In this document: positions 42,558 to 50,952 of the stretch, piece by piece
Layout: each line of letters opens with the position of its first letter
How positions within the stretch are numbered: the stretch's first letter is position 1
From: Hyphomonadaceae bacterium
GTDB lineage: Bacteria > Pseudomonadota > Alphaproteobacteria > Caulobacterales > Aquidulcibacteraceae
Assembly: GCA_019636095.1 (NCBI GenBank)
Contig: JAHBYF010000003.1
Span: 372,001 to 436,000, forward strand
Length of the DNA: 64,000 nucleotides
Direction of reading: 5' to 3'
Program-made: the position numbers and the translations under genes
The notes under the pieces: generated by a model
The model's database searches: none
The model's input: only the letters and a program-made list of their open reading frames with translations
Told to the model about the DNA's origin: nothing

Positions 42558-43979
42558 ATGAGAGACGGGGTACGACTTTTGGTCGGCGTTGGGTTGCTTG
42601 CCCTGGCCGGATCTTGTGCGGGGCGCAATCTCCCGCCCGAGCCCGACTCCTACGTCGCCGCTGACGCCATTGGCGCGGAGCGAGCCGCCGATCTCGCCGC
42701 TTCCCCTGCCGCGACGTGGCTCGACGACCTGAACTCGGCAGAGATGTCGACCTTGGCGCGCGAGGCGCTCGCCGGCAGTCCCGACCTCCAAGCCGTGGAG
42801 GCGCGCTACCGCGCCGCGCGTTGGCGCGCGCGCGGAGCATTTGGAAGCAATTTGCTACCGAACCTGAGTATCGGCGCGAGCGGCACACGCACCGAAGAAC
42901 CAACCGCCACGGAAGAGCGCATTCGCACCGAGTTCATGACCTCGAGTGTTGTCGCAAACTGGGAAATCGATCTTTGGGGCCGCCTATCTGCGCGAACCCT
43001 AGCCGCCGACCTGAGCGCTGACGCTGCGCGGCAAGACCTGGACGACGCCCGCCTCTCTGTCGCGGGCCAATCTGCGCGCGCCTGGGTGGATTTGATCCAA
43101 GCGCAGCAATTGCTCGCACTTGCGCAGGAAGATTTGGAAACGCGCGAGCGTGCACTGGATCTGACGCAACGCCGTTACGATGCGGGGATCGCGACCTCAC
43201 TCGCTCTCCGCACGGCGCGTAGCCAGGTTGCTTCGGCGCGCGCGCTTCACGCGCAAGCGCAAGACTCACTGCTCATCGCCTCACGCCGCCTGCAGGAAAT
43301 CATGGGACGCTATCCTGATGGTTCGTTGCGCGCGGAAGGAGATTTGCCGCATCTGGCGCCGCTCGCCGCGGCGGGCGCGCCAGCCGATTTGCTTGAGCGC
43401 CGGCCAGACGTGCTTGCCTCGGAAAACCGCATGCGCGCTGCGGGCTTCAGAATTCACGAAGCGCGCGCTGCAATGTTGCCGCGCCTCACGCTGCGCGCGA
43501 CCGCAGGCAATTCTGGCGCCGGCATCAACGATATCGATGACAGCGTGAATATGGTGTCCAATCTCGTCGCCGGTCTCACCATGCCGATCTTCAACGGCGG
43601 CGCCTTGATCTCGGAATCGCGCGCGACAGTCGCCGATCGCCGCGCGGCGGCGGCCGAATATGTCCGCACCTCAATCGCCGCGTGGCGCGAGGTGGAAGGC
43701 ACAATCAGCGCCGACGACTCGCTTGCCATCCGCGAGGAGCAATTCGGCATCGCCGCCGATGAGGCGCGCGAGGCGCAGGCCTTGGCCGAGCGCGAGTATT
43801 CACGCGGTGTCGCGACATTGTTCGAATTGATTGATGCCTACACCCGCCGCATCGACGCCGAGCGCGGGCTCATCACAGCGCGCGCCGCGCGCGTCTCCAA
43901 TCGCATTTCCTATCACGTCGCCCTAGGCGGCGGCGCCCGTACAGGCGGAATCGACGAAGACCGGGACCTCACGCCATGA
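42558..43979 (+). CDS. Outer-membrane lipoprotein of an RND efflux system (NodT/OprM type)
   Basis: A 473-aa channel protein. The signal LLVGVGLLALAGSCAG has a lipobox (LAGSC). Two OEP helix-hairpin repeats are seen (SPDLQAVEARYRAARWRARG..; RPDVLASENRMRAAGFRIHE) with the NodT hallmark DLLERRPDVLASE and the strand LVAGLTMPIFNGGAL. It provides the exit duct for the adaptor and pump encoded next; the stop overlaps the adaptor start by four bases (ATGA, 43976-43979). Confidence 0.93.
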   Translation: MRDGVRLLVGVGLLALAGSCAGRNLPPEPDSYVAADAIGAERAADLAASPAATWLDDLNSAEMSTLAREALAGSPDLQAVEARYRAARWRARGAFGSNLLPNLSIGASGTRTEEPTATEERIRTEFMTSSVVANWEIDLWGRLSARTLAADLSADAARQDLDDARLSVAGQSARAWVDLIQAQQLLALAQEDLETRERALDLTQRRYDAGIATSLALRTARSQVASARALHAQAQDSLLIASRRLQEIMGRYPDGSLRAEGDLPHLAPLAAAGAPADLLERRPDVLASENRMRAAGFRIHEARAAMLPRLTLRATAGNSGAGINDIDDSVNMVSNLVAGLTMPIFNGGALISESRATVADRRAAAAEYVRTSIAAWREVEGTISADDSLAIREEQFGIAADEAREAQALAEREYSRGVATLFELIDAYTRRIDAERGLITARAARVSNRISYHVALGGGARTGGIDEDRDLTP

Positions 43980-45262
43980 ACAAGATGGACCTCAACATGA
44001 TGACGCAGACAGCGCCCGACGAGGACAAAAAACCCAAAGGCCTGCTTGGTGCGATCACCCGGGTCGTGGTTTTCGCAGCGCCGATCGCGGTGTTGGTAGG
44101 CGTAATCGCGCTTGTGATCTTGCTCGGCGTACTCAAGCCACGCGCCGAAGAGAAGGCTGACGATCCGCACCCGCCAGCGGTGCAGGTTGCGGTTGCACAT
44201 TCGCGTCCGACGACGCTGACACTGACTTCGCAAGGCGAAGCGCGCCCACGTGTCGAAGCGACGCTCGCCGCGCAAGTTGCCGGACGCATGGTCTGGGTGA
44301 GCCCCAAGTTTGTCGAAGGCGGCGCCTTCACCGAAGGCGAGGTCATGGCCCGCATCGACGCCGCCGATTATCAACTGGCTGTCGTGCGCTCCCGCAGTCA
44401 GGTGGCGCAGGCGCAAGAAGCGCTCGCGCGCGAAGAAGCGGAAGCGGAATTGGCGCGACAAGATTGGCAAGCACTCGGCCGTGGCGATCCGCCCCCGCTC
44501 GCCGTGCGCGAGCCACAACTTGCGCAAGCGCATGCGAGTCTTGCGGCTGCTGAAGCCGGGCTTCGATCAGCCGAGCTGGATCTCAACCGCGCATCAATCA
44601 GAGCGCCGTTCACTGGGCGCATCCGTGAACGCCGCGCCAATGTCGGCGACTATGTTGGCCCAGGTTCGCCGGTGGCGGTCATGTTCTCGACCGACACGAT
44701 GGAAATCCGCCTGCCGCTCACCGATGCGGACCTCCGCTCGATGCGCATCCCCGTGGGCTTCACCGCGAGCTCCTCAAACCCAGGGCCTGTCGCGCACATC
44801 ACCAACATGATGGGCGGGCGGCTCGTGACCTGGGACGGACGATTGGTCCGCACCGAAGCATCCGTCGACGCCCGTACGCGTCTGATTTACGGCACCGTCG
44901 AAGTGCGGTCGCCATTCGCGGCCACCAACACCACACCGCTAGCGCCCGGCATGTTCGTCAATGTCCGCCTGGAAGGTTCAGGCTCTGAAACTCTGGTGGC
45001 GGCGCCGCGCAGCGCGCTCAAGCGCAACGAATTCGTCTACGTGGTTACAACCGACAACACGATCGACGTCCGTCAGGTCACGCCGGCGCAAACCACTGCC
45101 GATGAGGTGCTGTTCAGAGAAGGCGTCGCCGACGGCGAGCGCGTCATCGTTTCGCACATCGCCTCGCCACACCAAGGCACGCGCGTCACGCCCATCGATC
45201 GGGCGCCGGCGCAAGAAACCGCCGACGAGTCCGCGGAACCGCAACTCGACATCCGCCAGTAA
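43976..45262 (+). CDS. RND efflux periplasmic adaptor (HlyD/AcrA family)
   Basis: A 428-aa membrane-fusion protein. One N-terminal TM helix (VVVFAAPIAVLVGVIALVIL), lipoyl halves around VEATLAAQVAGRMVWVSPKF and NRASIRAPFTGRIRERRANV, a short helical hairpin of Glu/Ala-rich sequence, then beta-barrel and membrane-proximal domains (MEIRLPLTDADLRSMRIPVG; GTRVTPIDRAP). It connects the RND pump to the NodT-like channel. The next gene starts 19 bp downstream. Confidence 0.93.
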   Translation: MNKMDLNMMTQTAPDEDKKPKGLLGAITRVVVFAAPIAVLVGVIALVILLGVLKPRAEEKADDPHPPAVQVAVAHSRPTTLTLTSQGEARPRVEATLAAQVAGRMVWVSPKFVEGGAFTEGEVMARIDAADYQLAVVRSRSQVAQAQEALAREEAEAELARQDWQALGRGDPPPLAVREPQLAQAHASLAAAEAGLRSAELDLNRASIRAPFTGRIRERRANVGDYVGPGSPVAVMFSTDTMEIRLPLTDADLRSMRIPVGFTASSSNPGPVAHITNMMGGRLVTWDGRLVRTEASVDARTRLIYGTVEVRSPFAATNTTPLAPGMFVNVRLEGSGSETLVAAPRSALKRNEFVYVVTTDNTIDVRQVTPAQTTADEVLFREGVADGERVIVSHIASPHQGTRVTPIDRAPAQETADESAEPQLDIRQ

Positions 45263-45281
45263 GCCGGAACGGAGAACAAAA

Positions 45282-48200
45282 ATGAACGGGCTTCTGGCTT
45301 GGTGGGGACGCAACCCGGTCGCGGGCAATCTGCTCATGGTCGCTTTCTTCGTGCTTGGTCTCTTCTCCTTCTTCCAGATGGAGAAGGAATTCTGGCCGGC
45401 AGGACGCGGCGACTCTGTGCAGATCAACGCCGTTTGGCCAGGCGCCAGTCCGGAGGATATGGAAAGCCAGGTCACGGTGCGGATCGAGGAAGCGACTGCA
45501 TCGCTCAACGGCATCAACTGGGTGCGTTCGCGCTCCGGCGAAGGTTATGCGTGGGTCAATCTCACAGCCAATTCGTCGGTCGACATTGATGCGCTGACGG
45601 CCGAGGCGCGTTCGCTCGTCGATTCCATCAGTGGTTTGCCTGCCGGTATGGAGCCGCTGCGTGTCACGCGCTCGGTTGGACGCAACTGGTCAATCATCAT
45701 CGGCGTTCACGGCAACGTTGATGAGCGGACGCTGCGCGACACCGCCGAGCGGCTGCGCGACCGCATCGCCCTTGTCCCGGGCGGCGCCAACACCATGGTT
45801 GTCGGCGTTCGTTCGCCAGAGGTGTCGATCGAAGTTTCGGAAGACAGCCTGCGCGAGTACGGCTTGACGTTCGATGACGTCTCGCGTTCGGTGCGCAGCA
45901 ACTCGCTCAATGCGTCGGCGGGCATGGTGCAAACCGATGACGGCAACTTCCAGCTCAGCGCGCGCAACCTTGCCGACACCGCGCTTGAATTCAACAACAT
46001 CATCGTGCGGCAAACGCAGGATGGCGGCATCGTGCGCATGCGCGATGTCGCAAACGTCGTTGACGGTTTTCAGGACACCAATCTCTATTCGCGGATGAAT
46101 GGCGATCCGTCGGCGCTCGTCGTGCTGCAAACCGCCGATCAGTTCAACATCTGGGATACGAACAAGGCCGTCCAGGACGCGCTGCGTGAGTTCCGCGAGC
46201 AACTCCCGGCCGGCGTTCAGGTCACGATGATCTACAACGAAACCGAAGACTTCAACGCGCTGCTGAGCATCCTGTTCTGGAACGCGTTGCAAGGGTTCGC
46301 GCTGGTCTTCCTGCTGCTCATGCTAACCCTCCACCCCAAAGTCGCGTTTTGGGTCACGACCGGTGTTATGGTCGCCTTCGCCGGCGGGTTCTTCATCCTT
46401 CCCTACGTCAATGTGTCGCTGAACTTCCTCAGCGTGTTCGCCTTCTTGCTGGTGCTTGGCATCATGGTCGACGACGCCATCATCGTCGGTGAGAGCATCT
46501 ACGAAAAGGCGGAAAGAGGTGAAACCGGCGTCGATCACGCCATCATCGCCACCCAGCTCGTGCTGAAACCGGTCATCGCATCGGTTCTGACAACCATGAT
46601 CGCGTTCAGCCCGCTCATCCTCATCGAGGGCGACGTGCGCCAATTCACACGCGCCATCACGATCGTGGTGTCGTCGACACTCGTCTTCTCGCTGATGGAG
46701 TCGCTCTTCATCCTGCCGGCGCACTTGGCGCATATCAAGCGCACCTCCGGTGACGGCAAGGGCTTGTTCGCAAGGGTGATGCGCCTGCAGCAGGCATGCT
46801 CGGCCGGCATGATCTGGTTTGCGCAAAATATCCAAAGACCGCTTGCCGGCGCCGCCGTCAAAATGCGCTACCTCACCGGCGCAGTGTTCCTCGGCATCTT
46901 CATCGTCACGATGTCCCTGATGGGCAACGGTTACGTGAAGCAAACCTTCATGCCCGAAGTCGAAGGCGACTTCATGCAAATCTCGATCGAATTGCCGCAG
47001 ACGACGCCCTTCTCACGCATGCAGCAGGTGGCCGATCAGCTGGACGCGGCGCGCTTGGCATTGGAGCACGAGACGACGGATCGCGCCTATCAGGATCCGA
47101 ACACGGGGCGTCAGTCTCGAGGTGTTGTGCGCTCATGGAGTCAATCCATCGACGACACCGCGATCCGCGCCTACGTGGGGCTAACGCCTCCGGAAACGCG
47201 CGACGATCTGCGCTCGAGCGACATCACCAAGCGCCTCGAAGAATTGATGGGTCCGGTGCCAGACGCCGAGCGCCTCAGCTTCTCTCTGAGCGGCGGCAAT
47301 GGCGGTCCATCCATTGATATCGCGATGATCGGTGAGAACAGCGAAGACCTTCGCCTAGCCGTCGATGAGCTCAAGCAGCGCCTCGATCGCTTCTCTGAAG
47401 TGTTGAGCGTTCGCGACAGCCAGGAAGCGGCGATCGAAGAGCTGAACATCTCGTTGCTGCCGGGCGCCGAGCAATTGGGTCTGACCTTGATGGATGTCAC
47501 GCGCCAGGTGCGCCAGGCATATTACGGCGATGAAGCACAGCGTTTGCCGCGTGATGGCGATGATGTTCGCGTCTACGTCCGCTATCCGCGCGACGATCGT
47601 CGAACGCTGGAAAGTCTCGGCGGCTTCCGGGTGCGCACATCAGATGGCCGCGAAGTGCCACTGGCGTCCGTCGCCACTTGGGAGTTCCGCCCTGGCGTGA
47701 CCGGTCTCGACCGGCGTCAGCGGATGAGCTCAATCATGGTGTCCGCTGAATTGACGAACGCGGAATCGCGCGCCGACATTATGCGGACGCTCAACGATGA
47801 GTTCTTCCCGAGCCTTCAGAGCCGCTTTCCGACCGTCAGCCGTCGCGCGCTCGGCGAAGCGGAATCGCAAGCGGAGTTTATGTCGCAGCTCTTGCGTCTG
47901 ATGATCATGTCGCTGTTTGCGATGTACTTCCTCTTGGCAGTGACGTTCCGCTCATACTGGCAGCCAATGCTGATCATGACGGTGCTGCCGTTCGCGCTTG
48001 TTGGCGCGATCCTTGGCCACTTCGCGCTCGGCGTGAGCTTTGCCCTCTTCTCTTATTTCGGCATGGTCGCGGCGATGGGCGTCTCAGTGAACGACAACGT
48101 CGTGCTCATCGATCGCGTGAATCAAATTCGCGGCTACTTCGCGATGCGTCAAAAGCAAGCCGGCCAGCAAGCCGCCGAGATCGAAACACAGGACTTTGCC

Positions 48201-48704
48201 GCCTCCAACGGAGAGGTGTGGGAAGTAGCCCGGATCGACCGCTCGCTGGAGCTGCATGAGAAGTTCATCGAGCGAGCGATCGCGGCCAACTTCACCTCGG
48301 GGCCGCTTGAGCTGCGGCATTCTGACCAGATGCGCTGGGAAAAGAGCGAACTTCGTGAGAGCGCCCAGGACTTGGAAGCAATCGGCTTCCAAGTGGTGCG
48401 CGTCAAAGCGTATGACGGTATCGTGGAGGCCAGTTCTTCACGCTTCCGTCAGATCGTTCTCACCTCATTGACTACGGTTTTTGCGCTGGTTCCGATGCTG
48501 ATGGAGAACGCCGCCATCGTTCAATTCTTGAAACCGATGGCGCTTGCGCTCGCTGGCGGGGTGTTGCTTTGCATGCCGCCTACCCTGTTCATGACGCCTG
48601 CGTTGTATATGATTGGGGTCGATATTAAGCGTGGAGTGGGTGGCCTGTTTGGCTTCTACGGACGCTTGTATGGGGGCCGCCGCAAACTCGCCGCGGCGGA
48701 ATAA
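45282..48704 (+). CDS. RND-family multidrug/metabolite efflux permease with long insertion
   Basis: About 1140 aa, longer than the usual 1020-1050. ATG 45282 has GGAGAAC upstream and gives NGLLAWWGRNPVAGNLLM. The pore domains follow the standard RND duplication. The proton-relay aspartates are in LVLGIMVDDAIIVGESIYEK (about residue 396). The second half has TFRSYWQPMLIMTVLPFALV and VAAMGVSVNDNVVLIDRVNQIRG. Between VNQIRG and SSSRFRQIVLTSLTTVF, about 100 extra residues are inserted (48130-48430). Substrate unknown. Confidence 0.92.
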   Translation: MNGLLAWWGRNPVAGNLLMVAFFVLGLFSFFQMEKEFWPAGRGDSVQINAVWPGASPEDMESQVTVRIEEATASLNGINWVRSRSGEGYAWVNLTANSSVDIDALTAEARSLVDSISGLPAGMEPLRVTRSVGRNWSIIIGVHGNVDERTLRDTAERLRDRIALVPGGANTMVVGVRSPEVSIEVSEDSLREYGLTFDDVSRSVRSNSLNASAGMVQTDDGNFQLSARNLADTALEFNNIIVRQTQDGGIVRMRDVANVVDGFQDTNLYSRMNGDPSALVVLQTADQFNIWDTNKAVQDALREFREQLPAGVQVTMIYNETEDFNALLSILFWNALQGFALVFLLLMLTLHPKVAFWVTTGVMVAFAGGFFILPYVNVSLNFLSVFAFLLVLGIMVDDAIIVGESIYEKAERGETGVDHAIIATQLVLKPVIASVLTTMIAFSPLILIEGDVRQFTRAITIVVSSTLVFSLMESLFILPAHLAHIKRTSGDGKGLFARVMRLQQACSAGMIWFAQNIQRPLAGAAVKMRYLTGAVFLGIFIVTMSLMGNGYVKQTFMPEVEGDFMQISIELPQTTPFSRMQQVADQLDAARLALEHETTDRAYQDPNTGRQSRGVVRSWSQSIDDTAIRAYVGLTPPETRDDLRSSDITKRLEELMGPVPDAERLSFSLSGGNGGPSIDIAMIGENSEDLRLAVDELKQRLDRFSEVLSVRDSQEAAIEELNISLLPGAEQLGLTLMDVTRQVRQAYYGDEAQRLPRDGDDVRVYVRYPRDDRRTLESLGGFRVRTSDGREVPLASVATWEFRPGVTGLDRRQRMSSIMVSAELTNAESRADIMRTLNDEFFPSLQSRFPTVSRRALGEAESQAEFMSQLLRLMIMSLFAMYFLLAVTFRSYWQPMLIMTVLPFALVGAILGHFALGVSFALFSYFGMVAAMGVSVNDNVVLIDRVNQIRGYFAMRQKQAGQQAAEIETQDFAASNGEVWEVARIDRSLELHEKFIERAIAANFTSGPLELRHSDQMRWEKSELRESAQDLEAIGFQVVRVKAYDGIVEASSSRFRQIVLTSLTTVFALVPMLMENAAIVQFLKPMALALAGGVLLCMPPTLFMTPALYMIGVDIKRGVGGLFGFYGRLYGGRRKLAAAE

Positions 48705-48728
48705 CGAACAAACCTTCGGAGGGTACTT

Positions 48729-50792
48729 ATGATGTTCTTGACTCGCCGCGCTATGGGCGCGTCGTCGGTCGCACTATTGGCTGGCTGCGCCACGGGTACG
48801 GCCACCACGGCCGAAACGGCGCCGGCACGTGCGCCGGCCGCCATTGGCGCCTGGGGCGTTGATCTCGCTGCGCGCGACACCAGCGTAAAGCCCGGCGATG
48901 ACTTCTTCAGGTACGCTAACGGCACCTGGCTCGCGAACACGCAGATCCCCGCCGACCGTACGCGTTGGGGCACGTTCGACATTCTGCGCGAGAAAGCCGA
49001 CAACGACGCGCGCGTTATCATCGAAGAAGTTGCGCTCGCCGGCGGCGCCCCTGGTTCGAACCAGCAAAAGATCGCCGATTACTACAACTCGTTCCTGAAC
49101 CAGGAGCAGATCGACGCTGCCGGCCTCGCACCGCTGCAGGAAGAGCTCGCGCAGATTCAAGCGCTGAGCAATCACGAACAAACCATCCGCCTCATCGCGA
49201 CGCCGGGCATCGCCGTGAACTCGCCGATCGCGGTGTATGTCGGTCTCGATGACCGCAACCCCAACCGCTACATCTGCAACATGACGCAAGCGGGCCTCGG
49301 CCTGCCGGAGCGCGAATACTATCGCCGCACCGACGGTGAATTCCCGAACATCCGCCGCGAGTACGAGGCGCACGTCGCCCGCCTGCTCACGCTCGCGGGC
49401 CAAAGCAACGCCGCCGCGCAAGCACGCCGCATCGTTGCGTTGGAGACACAGATCGCGGAGCGTCATTGGCCGATCGCAGACCGGCGCGATCGCGACCGCA
49501 CCTACAATCTGAAGACGCGCGCCGAAATCCGCGCGTTGGCGCCACGCTTCCCATGGGACGCCTCATTCGACGCTGCCGGCCTCGGCGGCGTGGAAGAAGT
49601 TGTTATCGCCGAACTTTCGGCGATGGCCCCGTTGGCGAACCTGTTCATGCAGACGCCGGTCTCGACTTGGAAATCCTACCTCACCTACCATCTCGTGCGG
49701 AACAACGCGGCCATTCTGCCGTCCAACATCGACGCCGAAGTGTTTGCCTTCTACGGCACGACCCTGTCGGGCCAGCCGCAGCAGCGCGAGCGCTGGAAGC
49801 GGGCGGTGCAAGCGGTGAACGGCGCACTCGGCGAAGCCATTGGCGCCATCTATGTGCAGCGCCACTTCCCGCCGGAAGCCAAAGAGCAAATGCGTCAGCT
49901 GGTTGAAAACCTGCGCACGGCCTACGGCCAGCGCATCGATCAAGTCGAGTGGATGTCAGCTGAAACAAAAGTCGCGGCGCGCGAAAAGCTTGCGACGTTC
50001 CGCCCGAAGATCGGCTATCCGGATCGCTGGCGCGACTATTCGGCTCTCGAAGTTCGCGCCAACGATGCGTTCGGCAACGCCAAGCGCCAAGGCATCTTCG
50101 ACTGGAACTTCGACCTCGCCCGTCTTTCCCGCCCGACCGACAAGGACGAGTGGTTCATGACGCCGCAAACCGTGAACGCGTACTACAATCCGACGTTCAA
50201 CGAAGTCGTCTTCCCAGCCGCGATCCTGCAACCGCCGTTCTTCGATCCAAACGCTGACCCGGCTGTGAACTACGGCGCCATCGGCGGCGTCATCGGTCAC
50301 GAAATGGGTCACGGCTTCGACGACCAAGGCGCGAAGTCGGATGCTCAAGGCGTGCTGCGCGATTGGTGGAGCCCGGCTGACGTCGCAGCGTTTCAGCAAG
50401 TCACTGATCGTCTCGTCGCTCAATACGATACGTTCACGCCGCTCGACGGCATTCACGTCAACGGTCGTCTCACACTCGGCGAGAACATCGGCGACAATGG
50501 CGGCCTACAGGTCTCGCGTCACGCCTATCAGCTCTCGCTGAACGGCCAAGCGGCGCCGACACTCGACGGCATCACCGGTGACCAGCGCTTCTTCCTTGGC
50601 TGGGCGCAAGCCTGGCGCGCGCTCATCCGCGACGCGGCGCTGCGCAACCAAATCCTGACCGACCCGCACTCGCCGTCTGTCTATCGTTGCAATGGCACCG
50701 TGCGGAACATGGACAGCTGGTACGAGGCGTTCAACATCCAACCTGGCGACGCGCTCTATCTCGCGCCCGCCGACCGCGTCACCATCTGGTAA
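48729..50792 (+). CDS. M13-family metallopeptidase lipoprotein, copy 1
   Basis: A 687-aa neprilysin-like zinc peptidase. GGAGGG precedes ATG 48729. The lipoprotein signal is RRAMGASSVALLAGCATG with lipobox LAGC. The N-terminal domain starts KPGDDFFRYANGTW. The active site is GGVIGHEMGHGFDDQGAKSD (HEMGH at residues about 524-528) with the third ligand in LTLGENIGDNGGL (Glu about 585). The usual C-terminal W is in YLAPADRVTIW. Expected to cleave small peptides in the periplasm. A near-copy follows. Confidence 0.95.
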   Translation: MMFLTRRAMGASSVALLAGCATGTATTAETAPARAPAAIGAWGVDLAARDTSVKPGDDFFRYANGTWLANTQIPADRTRWGTFDILREKADNDARVIIEEVALAGGAPGSNQQKIADYYNSFLNQEQIDAAGLAPLQEELAQIQALSNHEQTIRLIATPGIAVNSPIAVYVGLDDRNPNRYICNMTQAGLGLPEREYYRRTDGEFPNIRREYEAHVARLLTLAGQSNAAAQARRIVALETQIAERHWPIADRRDRDRTYNLKTRAEIRALAPRFPWDASFDAAGLGGVEEVVIAELSAMAPLANLFMQTPVSTWKSYLTYHLVRNNAAILPSNIDAEVFAFYGTTLSGQPQQRERWKRAVQAVNGALGEAIGAIYVQRHFPPEAKEQMRQLVENLRTAYGQRIDQVEWMSAETKVAAREKLATFRPKIGYPDRWRDYSALEVRANDAFGNAKRQGIFDWNFDLARLSRPTDKDEWFMTPQTVNAYYNPTFNEVVFPAAILQPPFFDPNADPAVNYGAIGGVIGHEMGHGFDDQGAKSDAQGVLRDWWSPADVAAFQQVTDRLVAQYDTFTPLDGIHVNGRLTLGENIGDNGGLQVSRHAYQLSLNGQAAPTLDGITGDQRFFLGWAQAWRALIRDAALRNQILTDPHSPSVYRCNGTVRNMDSWYEAFNIQPGDALYLAPADRVTIW

Positions 50793-50816
50793 GCGCGGCA
50801 AACAGCCAAAGGATCA

Positions 50817-50846
50817 GGGGGAGCCAGCCGGCTCCCCCTTTTTCTT
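50817..50846 (+). terminator. Rho-independent terminator between M13 genes
   Basis: GGGGGAGCC (50817-50825) and GGCTCCCCC (50830-50838) form a perfect 9-bp stem with loop AGCC, followed by TTTTTCTT. It separates the two M13 genes, so they are probably transcribed apart. Confidence 0.9.
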
Positions 50847-50952
50847 GACCCCTTTTGCGATCAAGCCGCCGATTGGCGCGGCTGACGGCCCTCCCCGGAC
50901 TTGTCCCGCACCCCCTCGCCTCCGATGATCGAGGGCAAGTTGGAGGGATTTC

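Noticed and set aside
44961..45281. Upstream extension of the RND permease frame
   Set aside because: It overlaps the adaptor gene entirely; ATG 45282 has its own ribosome site and gives the conserved N-terminus.
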